Below, in pieces: positions 31,468 through 38,644 of a stretch of DNA of 39,474 bases. Under the pieces are notes generated by a model, which was not told where the DNA came from, made no database searches, and saw nothing but the letters and a program-made list of their open reading frames with translations. Origin of the DNA: Mycoplasma sp. CAG:472 (GTDB lineage Bacteria > Bacillota_I > Bacilli_A > RF39 > UBA660); assembly GCA_000437315.1 (NCBI GenBank), contig FR899411.1, positions 1 to 39,474 on the forward strand. Direction: 5' to 3'. Both the position numbers and the translations under genes were made by a program. Position 1 is the first letter of the stretch, and each line of letters starts with the position of its first letter.

Positions 31468-31944
31468 ACAAGACAATGGCTTAATAATAATCAAAAAACT
31501 AATAAATTAATTGTTCACAAAAATGGTGATATGTTTAAATATAAGGGTAAATCATTTTTAATTGATAATCATGATATAGTTTTAGATTTTAAAAAAGGTG
31601 AATTAGAATTTGCTGAATGGCTTTCCTCAATGACTTCAAAAAGAATAGAGGTGTTTCCACGATTTAACAAGCCAGCTAATAAAAAATCCGCTGATTTTAA
31701 AATTGGTAAAGAATATTTTGATTATAAACATACTTATGGGTGCAGTAATCAATTAATATATCATAATTTAGAAAAGGCGAAGGGTCAATCATATAACTTT
31801 ATTATAAACGTTACAAATAATAAAATTAATAAACATAATATTTTAATGCAACTAAATTACACTTTTAGAAGATTAAAATGGGTTAAAATCATAGCGATAA
31901 AATCTAAGTATGGATTTTATGTATATAAAAGAAAAAATCAGTAA
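31438..31944 (+). CDS. Small PD-(D/E)XK-type nuclease, CdiA-CT-like
   Basis: A 168-residue basic protein. The likely core is a helix with Glu57/Glu60 (KGELEFAEWLSSM), then Asp86 in KSADFKIGKEYFDYK with Asp95 and Lys97, then a LEKAKGQSYNFIINV segment. This order resembles the CdiA C-terminal tRNA-nuclease toxins and related mobile-element nucleases (from memory). No secretion signal is present. The ATG at 31438 has no Shine-Dalgarno of its own; the AAAGGAG upstream belongs to a 3-codon ORF ending 14 bases before it. The first ten codons lie in the duplicated region. A toxic or defence role is inference. Confidence 0.65.
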   Translation: MNQQKMYTNITRQWLNNNQKTNKLIVHKNGDMFKYKGKSFLIDNHDIVLDFKKGELEFAEWLSSMTSKRIEVFPRFNKPANKKSADFKIGKEYFDYKHTYGCSNQLIYHNLEKAKGQSYNFIINVTNNKINKHNILMQLNYTFRRLKWVKIIAIKSKYGFYVYKRKNQ

Positions 31945-31977
31945 CCGTAGTGAAAAAGGTCACCGCGATTACTGATT
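31936..31977. other. Long imperfect hairpin at the 3' end of the nuclease gene
   Basis: AATCAGTAA (31936-31944, including the stop codon) pairs with TTACTGATT (31969-31977). Inner imperfect pairing surrounds the loop AAAAGG. There is no T-run after it, so it is not a standard terminator. AATCAGTAA also occurs in both repeat copies just before the gene start (31423-31431 and 32205-32213). Confidence 0.6.
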
Positions 31978-32028
31978 ACAAATTAATTATATAATTTTAA
32001 TTGTGCTTTGTCAACAAGTTTAGAATTT

Positions 32029-32249
32029 ATTAGAGTGTAAATTGATTTACATAAAATTATATGTAAAATATATGTAAATAAGAATATTAAAAAACGTCAA
32101 AAAAGTGTAAAATTTTAACTTTTTTTAAGAAATTTAACAAAAAAAGGAGGAAATCAGAAATTTTTCGGTAATAAGTATAGTGAAAGGAGAAAAATGATTA
32201 TCTGAATCAGTAATATAATATGAATCAACAAAAAATGTATACAAATATA
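32029..32249. repeat. 221-bp direct repeat, copy B
   Basis: It duplicates the control region, the 3-codon ORF (32194-32205) and the first ten codons of the nuclease gene. Then the similarity stops and the frame ends after three more codons. A third, degenerate trace follows: GTCAAAAAAGTGTAAA occurs at 32096-32111 and again at 32277-32292. Confidence 0.95.
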
Positions 32250-32261
32250 GATATGACATAG
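32220..32261 (+). pseudogene. Truncated second start of the nuclease gene
   Basis: It encodes MNQQKMYTNI identical to the nuclease N-terminus, then DMT and a stop. It is a by-product of the duplication, or the scar of a lost second cassette. Confidence 0.7.
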
Positions 32262-32325
32262 AAAAATTTTAAAAGTGTCAAAAAAGTGTAAAGCAAAAAT
32301 TTCAGCAAAAAAGGAGGAATTAAAA

Positions 32326-32607
32326 ATGCAAGAAATTAATCAAAAAATTACATTTTCTACAACTGGAGATGTAGACTATGAAAAAGTAAGAACTGGACAA
32401 ATACCTAAAGAAATTTTAAGTGAGGTATTTGATAATATCTTAGAGCATTATGATGTGCCAAGGGAGAATTGCCATGAAATTGGTATTAGAATTAACGAGA
32501 TAGAACCACCAGAATTTATCGATTATGACGATGATGAAAGATTCTTTGAACTTTTAATCAAACTAATATTTACTAAAAAAGAGGAGGAAGAATATGATGA
32601 TAATTAG
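32326..32607 (+). CDS. Small very acidic protein beside the nuclease cassette
   Basis: A 93-residue protein from ATG 32326, after AAAGGAGGA; an upstream extension to 32275 is in repeat-derived sequence. The composition is extremely acidic (EIEPPEFIDYDDDERFFE, ending KKEEEEYDDN). No known motif is found. It lies downstream of the duplicated control region. Acidic small proteins next to nuclease toxins are often antitoxins, immunity proteins or DNA mimics; here this is inference from charge and location. A basic peptide ORF overlaps its end. Confidence 0.65.
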   Translation: MQEINQKITFSTTGDVDYEKVRTGQIPKEILSEVFDNILEHYDVPRENCHEIGIRINEIEPPEFIDYDDDERFFELLIKLIFTKKEEEEYDDN

Positions 32608-32656
32608 ACTTTTAATGAAACTTATTCGAAGATATAATTTTATAAGATTTATTTAA
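32594..32656 (+). CDS. Possible 20-residue basic hydrophobic peptide
   Basis: The frame encodes MMIIRLLMKLIRRYNFIRFI: cationic, hydrophobic, with no acidic residue. It overlaps the last 14 bases of the acidic gene in another frame. Its ATG is preceded by GGAGGAAG, which is also the Glu-Glu codon run of that gene, so the ribosome site could be accidental. Size and composition recall small membrane-active toxins, but there is no independent evidence of translation. Confidence 0.3.
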   Translation: MMIIRLLMKLIRRYNFIRFI

Positions 32657-32668
32657 ACAATAAGTTAA

Positions 32669-32697
32669 TTGCAAAATAAAATAATAAGTGCTATACT
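32669..32697 (+). promoter_or_regulatory. Promoter giving a probably leaderless mRNA
   Basis: TTGCAA (32669-32674), 17-bp spacer, TATACT (32692-32697) with TGC before it. The expected start is at or next to the A of the ATG at 32704. Confidence 0.8.
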
Positions 32698-32703
32698 AGG
32701 CAT

Positions 32704-34509
32704 ATGAAAAAGAAGTTTGAATGTTTTATATTAAGTTTTATTAGTGCTTTTACATTATTTTTAAATTTTAAAAAATTGTATTTAGGAAAAAACCCATTTA
32801 GTATTTTAAATATAGTTTTGCTAGTTTTATTTACTTTTATATTCTATATTTTTTATGCTAAAAATGATTATAAAAATATTAGTAAAGAAGATAAAATACT
32901 TTTACCAATGTTTTCTATATTTGTTTTAGTCGGTCAAAGTTATAGAGATGTTGGCTCTCTTAGTATCTTATTTAGAAAGTATATGTTCTTTTTTACAATA
33001 ATAAGATTTATTGGATTTTATAATATTTTAAATCTATTTATGATTTATATAAAAAAGACTATTTCAATTTTTGAAAATAAATTTAATTTAAAAGATAATA
33101 AATTTATAAAATTATTTAATAAACATCCATTTTTAGTTAGTCTTTTTGTACTTATATTCTGTTATAGCATTTATTATATAGCATATTATCCTGCAGTATT
33201 ATCGCCAGATCCTAGTAATCAAATAAAACAGGCATTTAATGTAAGAACAAAATATGTAGATTATTCAATTCAAATTGATCCAAAAGTTAATTTAACTAAT
33301 CATCATCCAGTACTCCATACATTGATGTTAGGTTATTCAGTTAAACTTGGAAGACTTCTTGTTAATGATAACTTTGGCTTATTTATTTATACTTTTTTTC
33401 AAGGATTGTTTTTAGTTTTAACACTTTCTTATTCAATTTCTTATTTAAAGAAAAAAGGTGTAAGTAATAAATATTTACTTTTAATGTTATTATTATACGT
33501 TATAATGCCTTGTTTTTCATTTTATGCAATTAATACAAATAAAGATGTTTATTATTCAATTCTTATGATTTGGCTAACAATATTTTTAATTGAATTTATT
33601 GAAAAATTCAAAAATAAAAAAATTGAATTTAAATGGTTAATATTATCTTTTGTATTAATGATGTTTATTTGTTTATTTAGAAATAATGGTATTTTCTTAG
33701 TATTATTATTACTTCCATTTATGTGTAATTATAGTAAAATTAATAAAAAAAGAATAATTTGTTTAGTATTTGCTATATTTATAAGTTATATTTCTTATTC
33801 TAAAATACTTTTACCTGCACTTCATATAACTGGGACAACGGTTAGGGAAGTATTATCAATTCCTTTTCAACAAACTGCTAGATATATAAAATATCACGAA
33901 GAAGACTTAACCGAAGAGGATAAAAAAAATATTTCAGGACTTCTTAACTATGATATTATTAAAACTAAATATAAACCAAAATTATCTGATCCAGTTAAAG
34001 CAACTTTTAACAAATATGCTACAAAAGAGGATTTTGTTAATTATGCTAAAACTTGGTTTAAAGGATTTTATACTCATCCATTTACCTATATAGATGCAAC
34101 ACTTAATAATATTTATGGTTACTTTGATATTGGTGATTTAAATTGGTATTTATACACCAAATTTGATAAAAGAATTACTGAAAATAATTTAGTAGATTAT
34201 CACTTTAATAGTTTTAAACATTTACGTTCTTTCTTATCTGGATATGGAAATGCTTATAGATGTTTACCTGTTATTGGCTTATTTGTAAATATTGGCTTTA
34301 ATGTTTGGATAGTTATAGCTATGAGTGTTTATTTGATAAAAAATAATAAAAAGAAATATTTAATAGTCATAAGCCCAATGCTTGTTGCAGTATTTTTCTG
34401 TATACTTAGTCCTGCGAATAACTATTTTAGATATGCACTTCCATTTATATTTCCAATGCCCCTTGTTGTAATGTATTTACTGAATTTAAAAAAGATAGAA
34501 AAAAGTTAA
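32704..34509 (+). CDS. DUF6020-family polytopic membrane protein
   Basis: A 601-residue protein with about 12-13 membrane helices. YYPAVLSPDPSNQIKQAF, LTNHHPVLHTLMLG and NTNKDVYYSILM are the conserved loop motifs of DUF6020 proteins, which look like GT-C glycosyltransferases (an acidic residue in the first large loop; paired His in the next). A role in cell-surface glycan assembly is likely but unproven. No Shine-Dalgarno precedes the start, and the -10 box is six bases before it. The gene ends at a hairpin shared with the convergent sortase gene. Confidence 0.85.
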   Translation: MKKKFECFILSFISAFTLFLNFKKLYLGKNPFSILNIVLLVLFTFIFYIFYAKNDYKNISKEDKILLPMFSIFVLVGQSYRDVGSLSILFRKYMFFFTIIRFIGFYNILNLFMIYIKKTISIFENKFNLKDNKFIKLFNKHPFLVSLFVLIFCYSIYYIAYYPAVLSPDPSNQIKQAFNVRTKYVDYSIQIDPKVNLTNHHPVLHTLMLGYSVKLGRLLVNDNFGLFIYTFFQGLFLVLTLSYSISYLKKKGVSNKYLLLMLLLYVIMPCFSFYAINTNKDVYYSILMIWLTIFLIEFIEKFKNKKIEFKWLILSFVLMMFICLFRNNGIFLVLLLLPFMCNYSKINKKRIICLVFAIFISYISYSKILLPALHITGTTVREVLSIPFQQTARYIKYHEEDLTEEDKKNISGLLNYDIIKTKYKPKLSDPVKATFNKYATKEDFVNYAKTWFKGFYTHPFTYIDATLNNIYGYFDIGDLNWYLYTKFDKRITENNLVDYHFNSFKHLRSFLSGYGNAYRCLPVIGLFVNIGFNVWIVIAMSVYLIKNNKKKYLIVISPMLVAVFFCILSPANNYFRYALPFIFPMPLVVMYLLNLKKIEKS

Positions 34510-34529
34510 TAAATAATTTCTATCTTTTT
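34489..34529. terminator. Bidirectional terminator
   Basis: A perfect 13-bp stem (34489-34501 with 34517-34529), A-rich on one side and T-rich on the other, between two converging genes. Confidence 0.9.
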
Positions 34530-36081
34530 AATTTACTAAATATGCGTGAACAACAAGTCTTGATGTATCACTTTGACAAGTTGATAGGGTAAGTATTTTT
34601 GCATTTTCATCAAGGCTTACATTAAAATCATAAATACTACGATCCTTAATAAGTTTTATAAAGTTTAATTTTTCTTCATTACTTTTAAAATTAGTGGTTA
34701 AATAATCAGTTGTTGTTGGAATAATATATATTGAAAATATTTTATATTTATATGAACCATATAGGGTATCAAACGTAATTGTTAGGTTTTTTTCATTTGT
34801 ATACCAATTTTTATATAATACTTTATTTAGTGTTCCAAACATAACACCATTTAAAAATCTATTATGTCCGTATAAAATTATATTATCATCAATTTTTGTA
34901 GCATTATTTGTATAATCCATATAAATCCATCCGTTTGGATCTTTTTCTTTATATAAATTATGAGTTAAATAATATTCATTATCAATACTTTTAGTTACAG
35001 CATAATCAATGTTAGTTTCATTAACTTTAACCCAGCCAACAACATCAGGATTAATTGTGGTAAGAGAGTACAAATAATTATTTTTTATTTCTAAACCATT
35101 TAATGTTCTATTAGAGTTTTCTTCGTTTATATCTTTAGCATTGATATAATCAATTACTTCATTTTGAATTTTGCTTACTTTCATCATTGACCTATAATTA
35201 TCATAAAAAACATATATAAAAGAAAATAGGATTATAGCAAGTATTACTAAAGCAATCATTCTAAGAACTGCATTATTTGTTTCACTAGCAATATTATTTT
35301 CAATATATTCATTAGAATATTTTAATTTAAATGATATTTTATATTTCTTTTTTATTAATTTATTATTCTTTTTTAAATATTCAATTACATTTGGATCATG
35401 TTCATTACCATGTAAAATTATTTTAATATTTTTTTGATTATTATTTTTAAGTATTTTTATTACAGTTTCTAAATCCTCTTTATTAAGTTTATTAATATGA
35501 ATTATTTTTAAATTTTTATTTATATCACAAAATGTATTGAAATTTTGAATGTCTTCATTAGAAAATGGAAATTCTAAATAAATATTATTTTTATAATATA
35601 TTGATGAGTATGTATTAAGATTATTTGTTTCCATAAACTTTGAGGTAAATAATATTTCACTTCTTGATTCTGGAATATAACCATGTTTATCAAGTAATTC
35701 AAACATATATTGAGGAATGTATTCAAAACTAATATATTTTATATTGTTAATTTTACATAATTTTTCACATAATTTATAAGGCATTATTTCATCAGATTCT
35801 AAATATAATGAATTAATTTCTTTGAATCTTGATAAAAGTGGTAAGAATATATAAAGTACTTCGAGTGATTGAAAAGATAGAGTAGTAATAGAGTAAGTTT
35901 TTATTAACTCATTAAAAAAAGTACAAATTATTTTTTGATTTAAGAAAATATATTCATCACTAAATACTAGTTCATTGTTACTAATTACGTTAGTATTAAG
36001 CATATTTTTATAATCTGGATTAAGTTTTTTTCTAGTAATAAAACATAATCTATCGTTTTTAATCTTTACTAATATCTTCAC
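34528..36081 (-). CDS. Class B sortase with large N-terminal cytoplasmic domain
   Basis: A 517-residue protein. The C-terminal part (from about residue 344) is a class B sortase: NPDVVGWVKV, DYAVTKSIDNEYYLTHN, then His406 in LYGHN, Cys502 in LSTCQ and Arg508. This transpeptidase joins surface proteins to peptidoglycan. A membrane helix is at about 273-293. Ordinary class B sortases are 230-260 residues and begin with that helix. Here 270 extra residues of alternating beta strands and helices precede it and must lie in the cytoplasm; I do not recognise them. The start is GTG with AAGGTAGG well placed. The gene is divergent from its likely substrate. Confidence 0.85.
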   Translation of the reverse strand: MKILVKIKNDRLCFITRKKLNPDYKNMLNTNVISNNELVFSDEYIFLNQKIICTFFNELIKTYSITTLSFQSLEVLYIFLPLLSRFKEINSLYLESDEIMPYKLCEKLCKINNIKYISFEYIPQYMFELLDKHGYIPESRSEILFTSKFMETNNLNTYSSIYYKNNIYLEFPFSNEDIQNFNTFCDINKNLKIIHINKLNKEDLETVIKILKNNNQKNIKIILHGNEHDPNVIEYLKKNNKLIKKKYKISFKLKYSNEYIENNIASETNNAVLRMIALVILAIILFSFIYVFYDNYRSMMKVSKIQNEVIDYINAKDINEENSNRTLNGLEIKNNYLYSLTTINPDVVGWVKVNETNIDYAVTKSIDNEYYLTHNLYKEKDPNGWIYMDYTNNATKIDDNIILYGHNRFLNGVMFGTLNKVLYKNWYTNEKNLTITFDTLYGSYKYKIFSIYIIPTTTDYLTTNFKSNEEKLNFIKLIKDRSIYDFNVSLDENAKILTLSTCQSDTSRLVVHAYLVN

Positions 36082-36151
36082 AAATAACCTACCTTATATT
36101 AATTATGATAACACAAAACTTTACATTTTAATATAATTTTTTAAAAAAATA

Positions 36152-36180
36152 TATTGTTTTTTGGAATTTTATGATATAAT
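36152..36180 (+). promoter_or_regulatory. Candidate promoter of the sortase-substrate gene
   Basis: TATTGT (36152-36157), 17-bp spacer, TATAAT (36175-36180) with TGA before it (extended -10). Confidence 0.6.
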
Positions 36181-36211
36181 TAGGTCATAATAAAGATAGG
36201 AGAGTTGATGG

Positions 36212-36787
36212 ATGAAAAAGTTTTTTAGTTATTTACTAGTTATGGGAGCCTTTTTATGTATGCCTTTAGTTGTTAGAGCAGCTTACAAAGAAACAATTAA
36301 TGTTCCAGGTAATGCAGGTGATTTTACTACAACTACACTTTCTTCAGGAGATGAACAAAGAACTTACAAAATTATGATTATTCTTGAAGATAATACTGAA
36401 AATCATAAGGTTACTCAAAAAACTGTTAAATTCACTTTAGGAAAAGCAATTACTGAAGCTAAATGCTCTGACTTTGGTGAATACGTAACTGATGGTGGTA
36501 CTGTTACTAAAAATTCAGATGGTACATCTACATTAAGTTGTACATTTGATAAAAATGGTTCAACTGATACTGGTAATAATTTCCAAATTGGTTCATTAGT
36601 AGTAACTGTTAAAAAAGATTCTGCTGATGAAGATTGTTCAATCGGAGTTGAAAATGGAAATTCTACTGGTACTAAAAATCCAGAAACTGGTGCTAGCCTT
36701 CCTTTAACAATTGTAGCTATAGGACTTGCTGTTGGTACTGGTGTATATTTTGGAACTAAAAAAAGAACAAAACTTTATAAAATTTAA
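36212..36787 (+). CDS. Sortase-anchored cell-wall protein (NPETG motif)
   Basis: A 191-residue exported protein. Residues 1-23 are a signal peptide ending VVRAA. The mature part is Thr/Ser/Asp-rich with Cys residues at about 80, 112 and 142. The C-terminus is a cell-wall sorting signal: NPETG (156-160), a hydrophobic stretch LPLTIVAIGLAVGTGVYFG, and a basic KKRTK tail. NPxTG is a known variant of LPxTG. The divergent class B sortase is the obvious enzyme. The start follows AGGAGAG, and an out-of-frame ATG four bases earlier is ignored. Confidence 0.85.
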   Translation: MKKFFSYLLVMGAFLCMPLVVRAAYKETINVPGNAGDFTTTTLSSGDEQRTYKIMIILEDNTENHKVTQKTVKFTLGKAITEAKCSDFGEYVTDGGTVTKNSDGTSTLSCTFDKNGSTDTGNNFQIGSLVVTVKKDSADEDCSIGVENGNSTGTKNPETGASLPLTIVAIGLAVGTGVYFGTKKRTKLYKI

Positions 36788-36803
36788 TTGATTTGTAATT
36801 TTT

Positions 36804-36829
36804 AATCTACCTTTATGGTAGATTTTTTT
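36804..36829 (+). terminator. Terminator after the wall protein
   Basis: An 8-bp stem (36804-36811 with 36817-36824), loop TTTAT, seven T. Confidence 0.92.
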
Positions 36830-36888
36830 ATGAAAACACTTTATATATAAAATAATTTATGTTAAAATAAACGAGAAGTGGTGATATT

Positions 36889-38379
36889 ATGGAAAGAAAT
36901 TTTACAGAACAAGAATTAGTTAGAAGAAATAAACTTGAAAATTTAGTAAATCTAGGTATTGATCCTTTTGGACATAGATTTGAAAGAACTGGTTATGCTT
37001 TAGATATAAAAGAAAAATATCAAGATATTTCTCATGATGAATTTGAAAATAGAAATGATATTGAGGTTGTTGCCGGAAGAATTATGTTCATAAGAAAAAT
37101 GGGTAAAGCATCATTTTTCTCAATTAAAGATAGAACTGGTAATATTCAAATATATATTTCAATTAATGATGTAGGCGAAGAAACTTATAACTTATTTAAA
37201 ACAGCTGACCTTGGTGATATAGTTGGTGTTAAAGGTAAAGTTATGAAAACCGGTACTGGAGAAGTAACTATTAAATGTTTAGAATATACTCATTTAGTTA
37301 AAGCACTTAAACCATTACCAGAAAAATTTCATGGACTTACTGATATTGAGGAAAGATATAGACGTAGATATGTTGATCTTATTATGAATGAAGAATCAAG
37401 AAAAGTTGCCTATACTAGACCTAAAATTATTAGATGTATTCAAAACTTTATGGATAACCTTGGTTTTACTGAGGTAGAAACACCTGTACTTCAAACACTT
37501 CTTACTGGAGCAAGTGCAAGACCATTTATAACACATCATAATACACAAGATATTGATATGTATTTAAGAATTGCTCTAGAACTTCCTCTTAAAAGATTAC
37601 TTGTTGGTGGTATGGAAGCTGTTTATGAAATAGGTAGAACTTTTAGAAATGAAGGTATGGATCCTAAACATAATCCAGAGTTTACTTTAATGGAAGCTTA
37701 CCTTGCATATTCTGACCTTGAGGGTATGATGGATATGACTGAAAAAATGTATCAAGAAATTGCTACAAAAGTAATTGGTAAAATGGAATATAATTGGTGT
37801 GGTTATGATATTAATTTAACTGGACCATGGAAAAGAATAAGTATGGTTGACTCTATTAAAGAGGTAACTGGTATTGATTTTTCTAAAGAAATGACAGTTG
37901 AAGATGCTTTAAAGCTTGCTAGTGAGCATCAAATTGAAGTTCAAGAACATGAACATACTGTAGGACATATTATAAATTTATTCTTTGAAAAATATGTTGA
38001 GGAAACTTTAATTCAACCAACATTCCTATATGGTCATCCAGTAGAGATAAGTCCTCTTACAAAAGCAAATCCAACTGATCCAAGATTTGTAGAAAGATTT
38101 GAATTATTTATTGGTGGTAAAGAATTTGCTAATGCTTATACAGAGTTAAATGATCCAATTACTCAACTTGATAGATTCGAAGAACAATTAAAAGAAAGAG
38201 ATCTTGGTAATGATGAAGCAAATGATATTGATATGGACTTTATCGAAGCTCTAGAATATGGTATGCCTCCAGCTGGTGGAATTGGTTATGGTATTGATAG
38301 ACTTGTAATGTTATTTACAGAACAAGATTCAATTAGAGATGTAATCTTATTTCCCACAATGAAAAATATTAATAAATAA
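36889..38379 (+). CDS. lysS: Lysyl-tRNA synthetase, class II
   Basis: A 496-residue enzyme charging tRNA-Lys. The OB-fold anticodon domain comes first (VVAGRIMFIRKMGKASFFSI). Class II motif 2 is YEIGRTFRNEGMDPKHNPEF, and motif 3 is GGIGYGIDRLVMLFT. The length is standard. GTGGTGAT supports the start. It is a single gene with a terminator on each side; an extended -10 TGTTAAAAT lies at 36860-36868. Confidence 0.97.
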   Translation: MERNFTEQELVRRNKLENLVNLGIDPFGHRFERTGYALDIKEKYQDISHDEFENRNDIEVVAGRIMFIRKMGKASFFSIKDRTGNIQIYISINDVGEETYNLFKTADLGDIVGVKGKVMKTGTGEVTIKCLEYTHLVKALKPLPEKFHGLTDIEERYRRRYVDLIMNEESRKVAYTRPKIIRCIQNFMDNLGFTEVETPVLQTLLTGASARPFITHHNTQDIDMYLRIALELPLKRLLVGGMEAVYEIGRTFRNEGMDPKHNPEFTLMEAYLAYSDLEGMMDMTEKMYQEIATKVIGKMEYNWCGYDINLTGPWKRISMVDSIKEVTGIDFSKEMTVEDALKLASEHQIEVQEHEHTVGHIINLFFEKYVEETLIQPTFLYGHPVEISPLTKANPTDPRFVERFELFIGGKEFANAYTELNDPITQLDRFEEQLKERDLGNDEANDIDMDFIEALEYGMPPAGGIGYGIDRLVMLFTEQDSIRDVILFPTMKNINK

Positions 38380-38407
38380 TGTAAGATAAAAATTCTTACA
38401 TTTTTTT
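38378..38407 (+). terminator. Terminator of lysS
   Basis: A 9-bp stem (38378-38386 with 38394-38402), loop TAAAAAT, seven T. The stem begins in the lysS stop codon. Confidence 0.92.
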
Positions 38408-38462
38408 ATGAAATTAAAAAATATCTAAAACCTTTACAAACCCAGTATTTACCTTGTTCGTA

Positions 38463-38610
38463 TTTTCTTAAATTATATAGATATAGGAAAAATTGATGTT
38501 CAATTTATGGGATAAGGTACTAGATTTTTTAAAAAATTAATGGTATTATTTAATAGTAAAATACGTAAATATGAAGATAAGTTTTCTTAAATCTATATAA
38601 TTTAAGAAAA
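38463..38610. repeat. 148-bp segment bounded by perfect 20-bp inverted repeats
   Basis: TTTTCTTAAATTATATAGAT (38463-38482) is the exact reverse complement of 38591-38610. The neighbouring bases on both sides do not match, so the repeat is exactly 20 bp. The 108 bp between hold a candidate promoter. The right repeat is also part of a 12-bp hairpin (38581-38592 with 38600-38611). It lies between the lysS terminator and a large secreted-protein gene. The layout fits an invertible promoter; alternatives are a MITE-like element (no clear target duplication) or alternative RNA pairing. Confidence 0.75.
38541..38549 (+). promoter_or_regulatory. Candidate extended -10 promoter inside the inverted-repeat segment
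   Basis: TGGTATTAT, the same extended -10 as in front of the small RNA at 9066. The -35 region 17 bp upstream (TAGATT) is poor. It points toward the secreted-protein gene in the present orientation. Confidence 0.35.
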
Positions 38611-38644
38611 CTAAGGCTCCTATTTATGTAGGATTGGGGTATAT

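Noticed and set aside
31247..32249. Composite transposon from the two direct repeats
   Set aside because: The repeats are control regions, not IS elements; no transposase or terminal inverted repeats are seen.
38463..38610. Complete MITE or insertion sequence
   Set aside because: The termini are inverted, but no target-site duplication flanks them (TA on the left, CT on the right) and there is no transposase.
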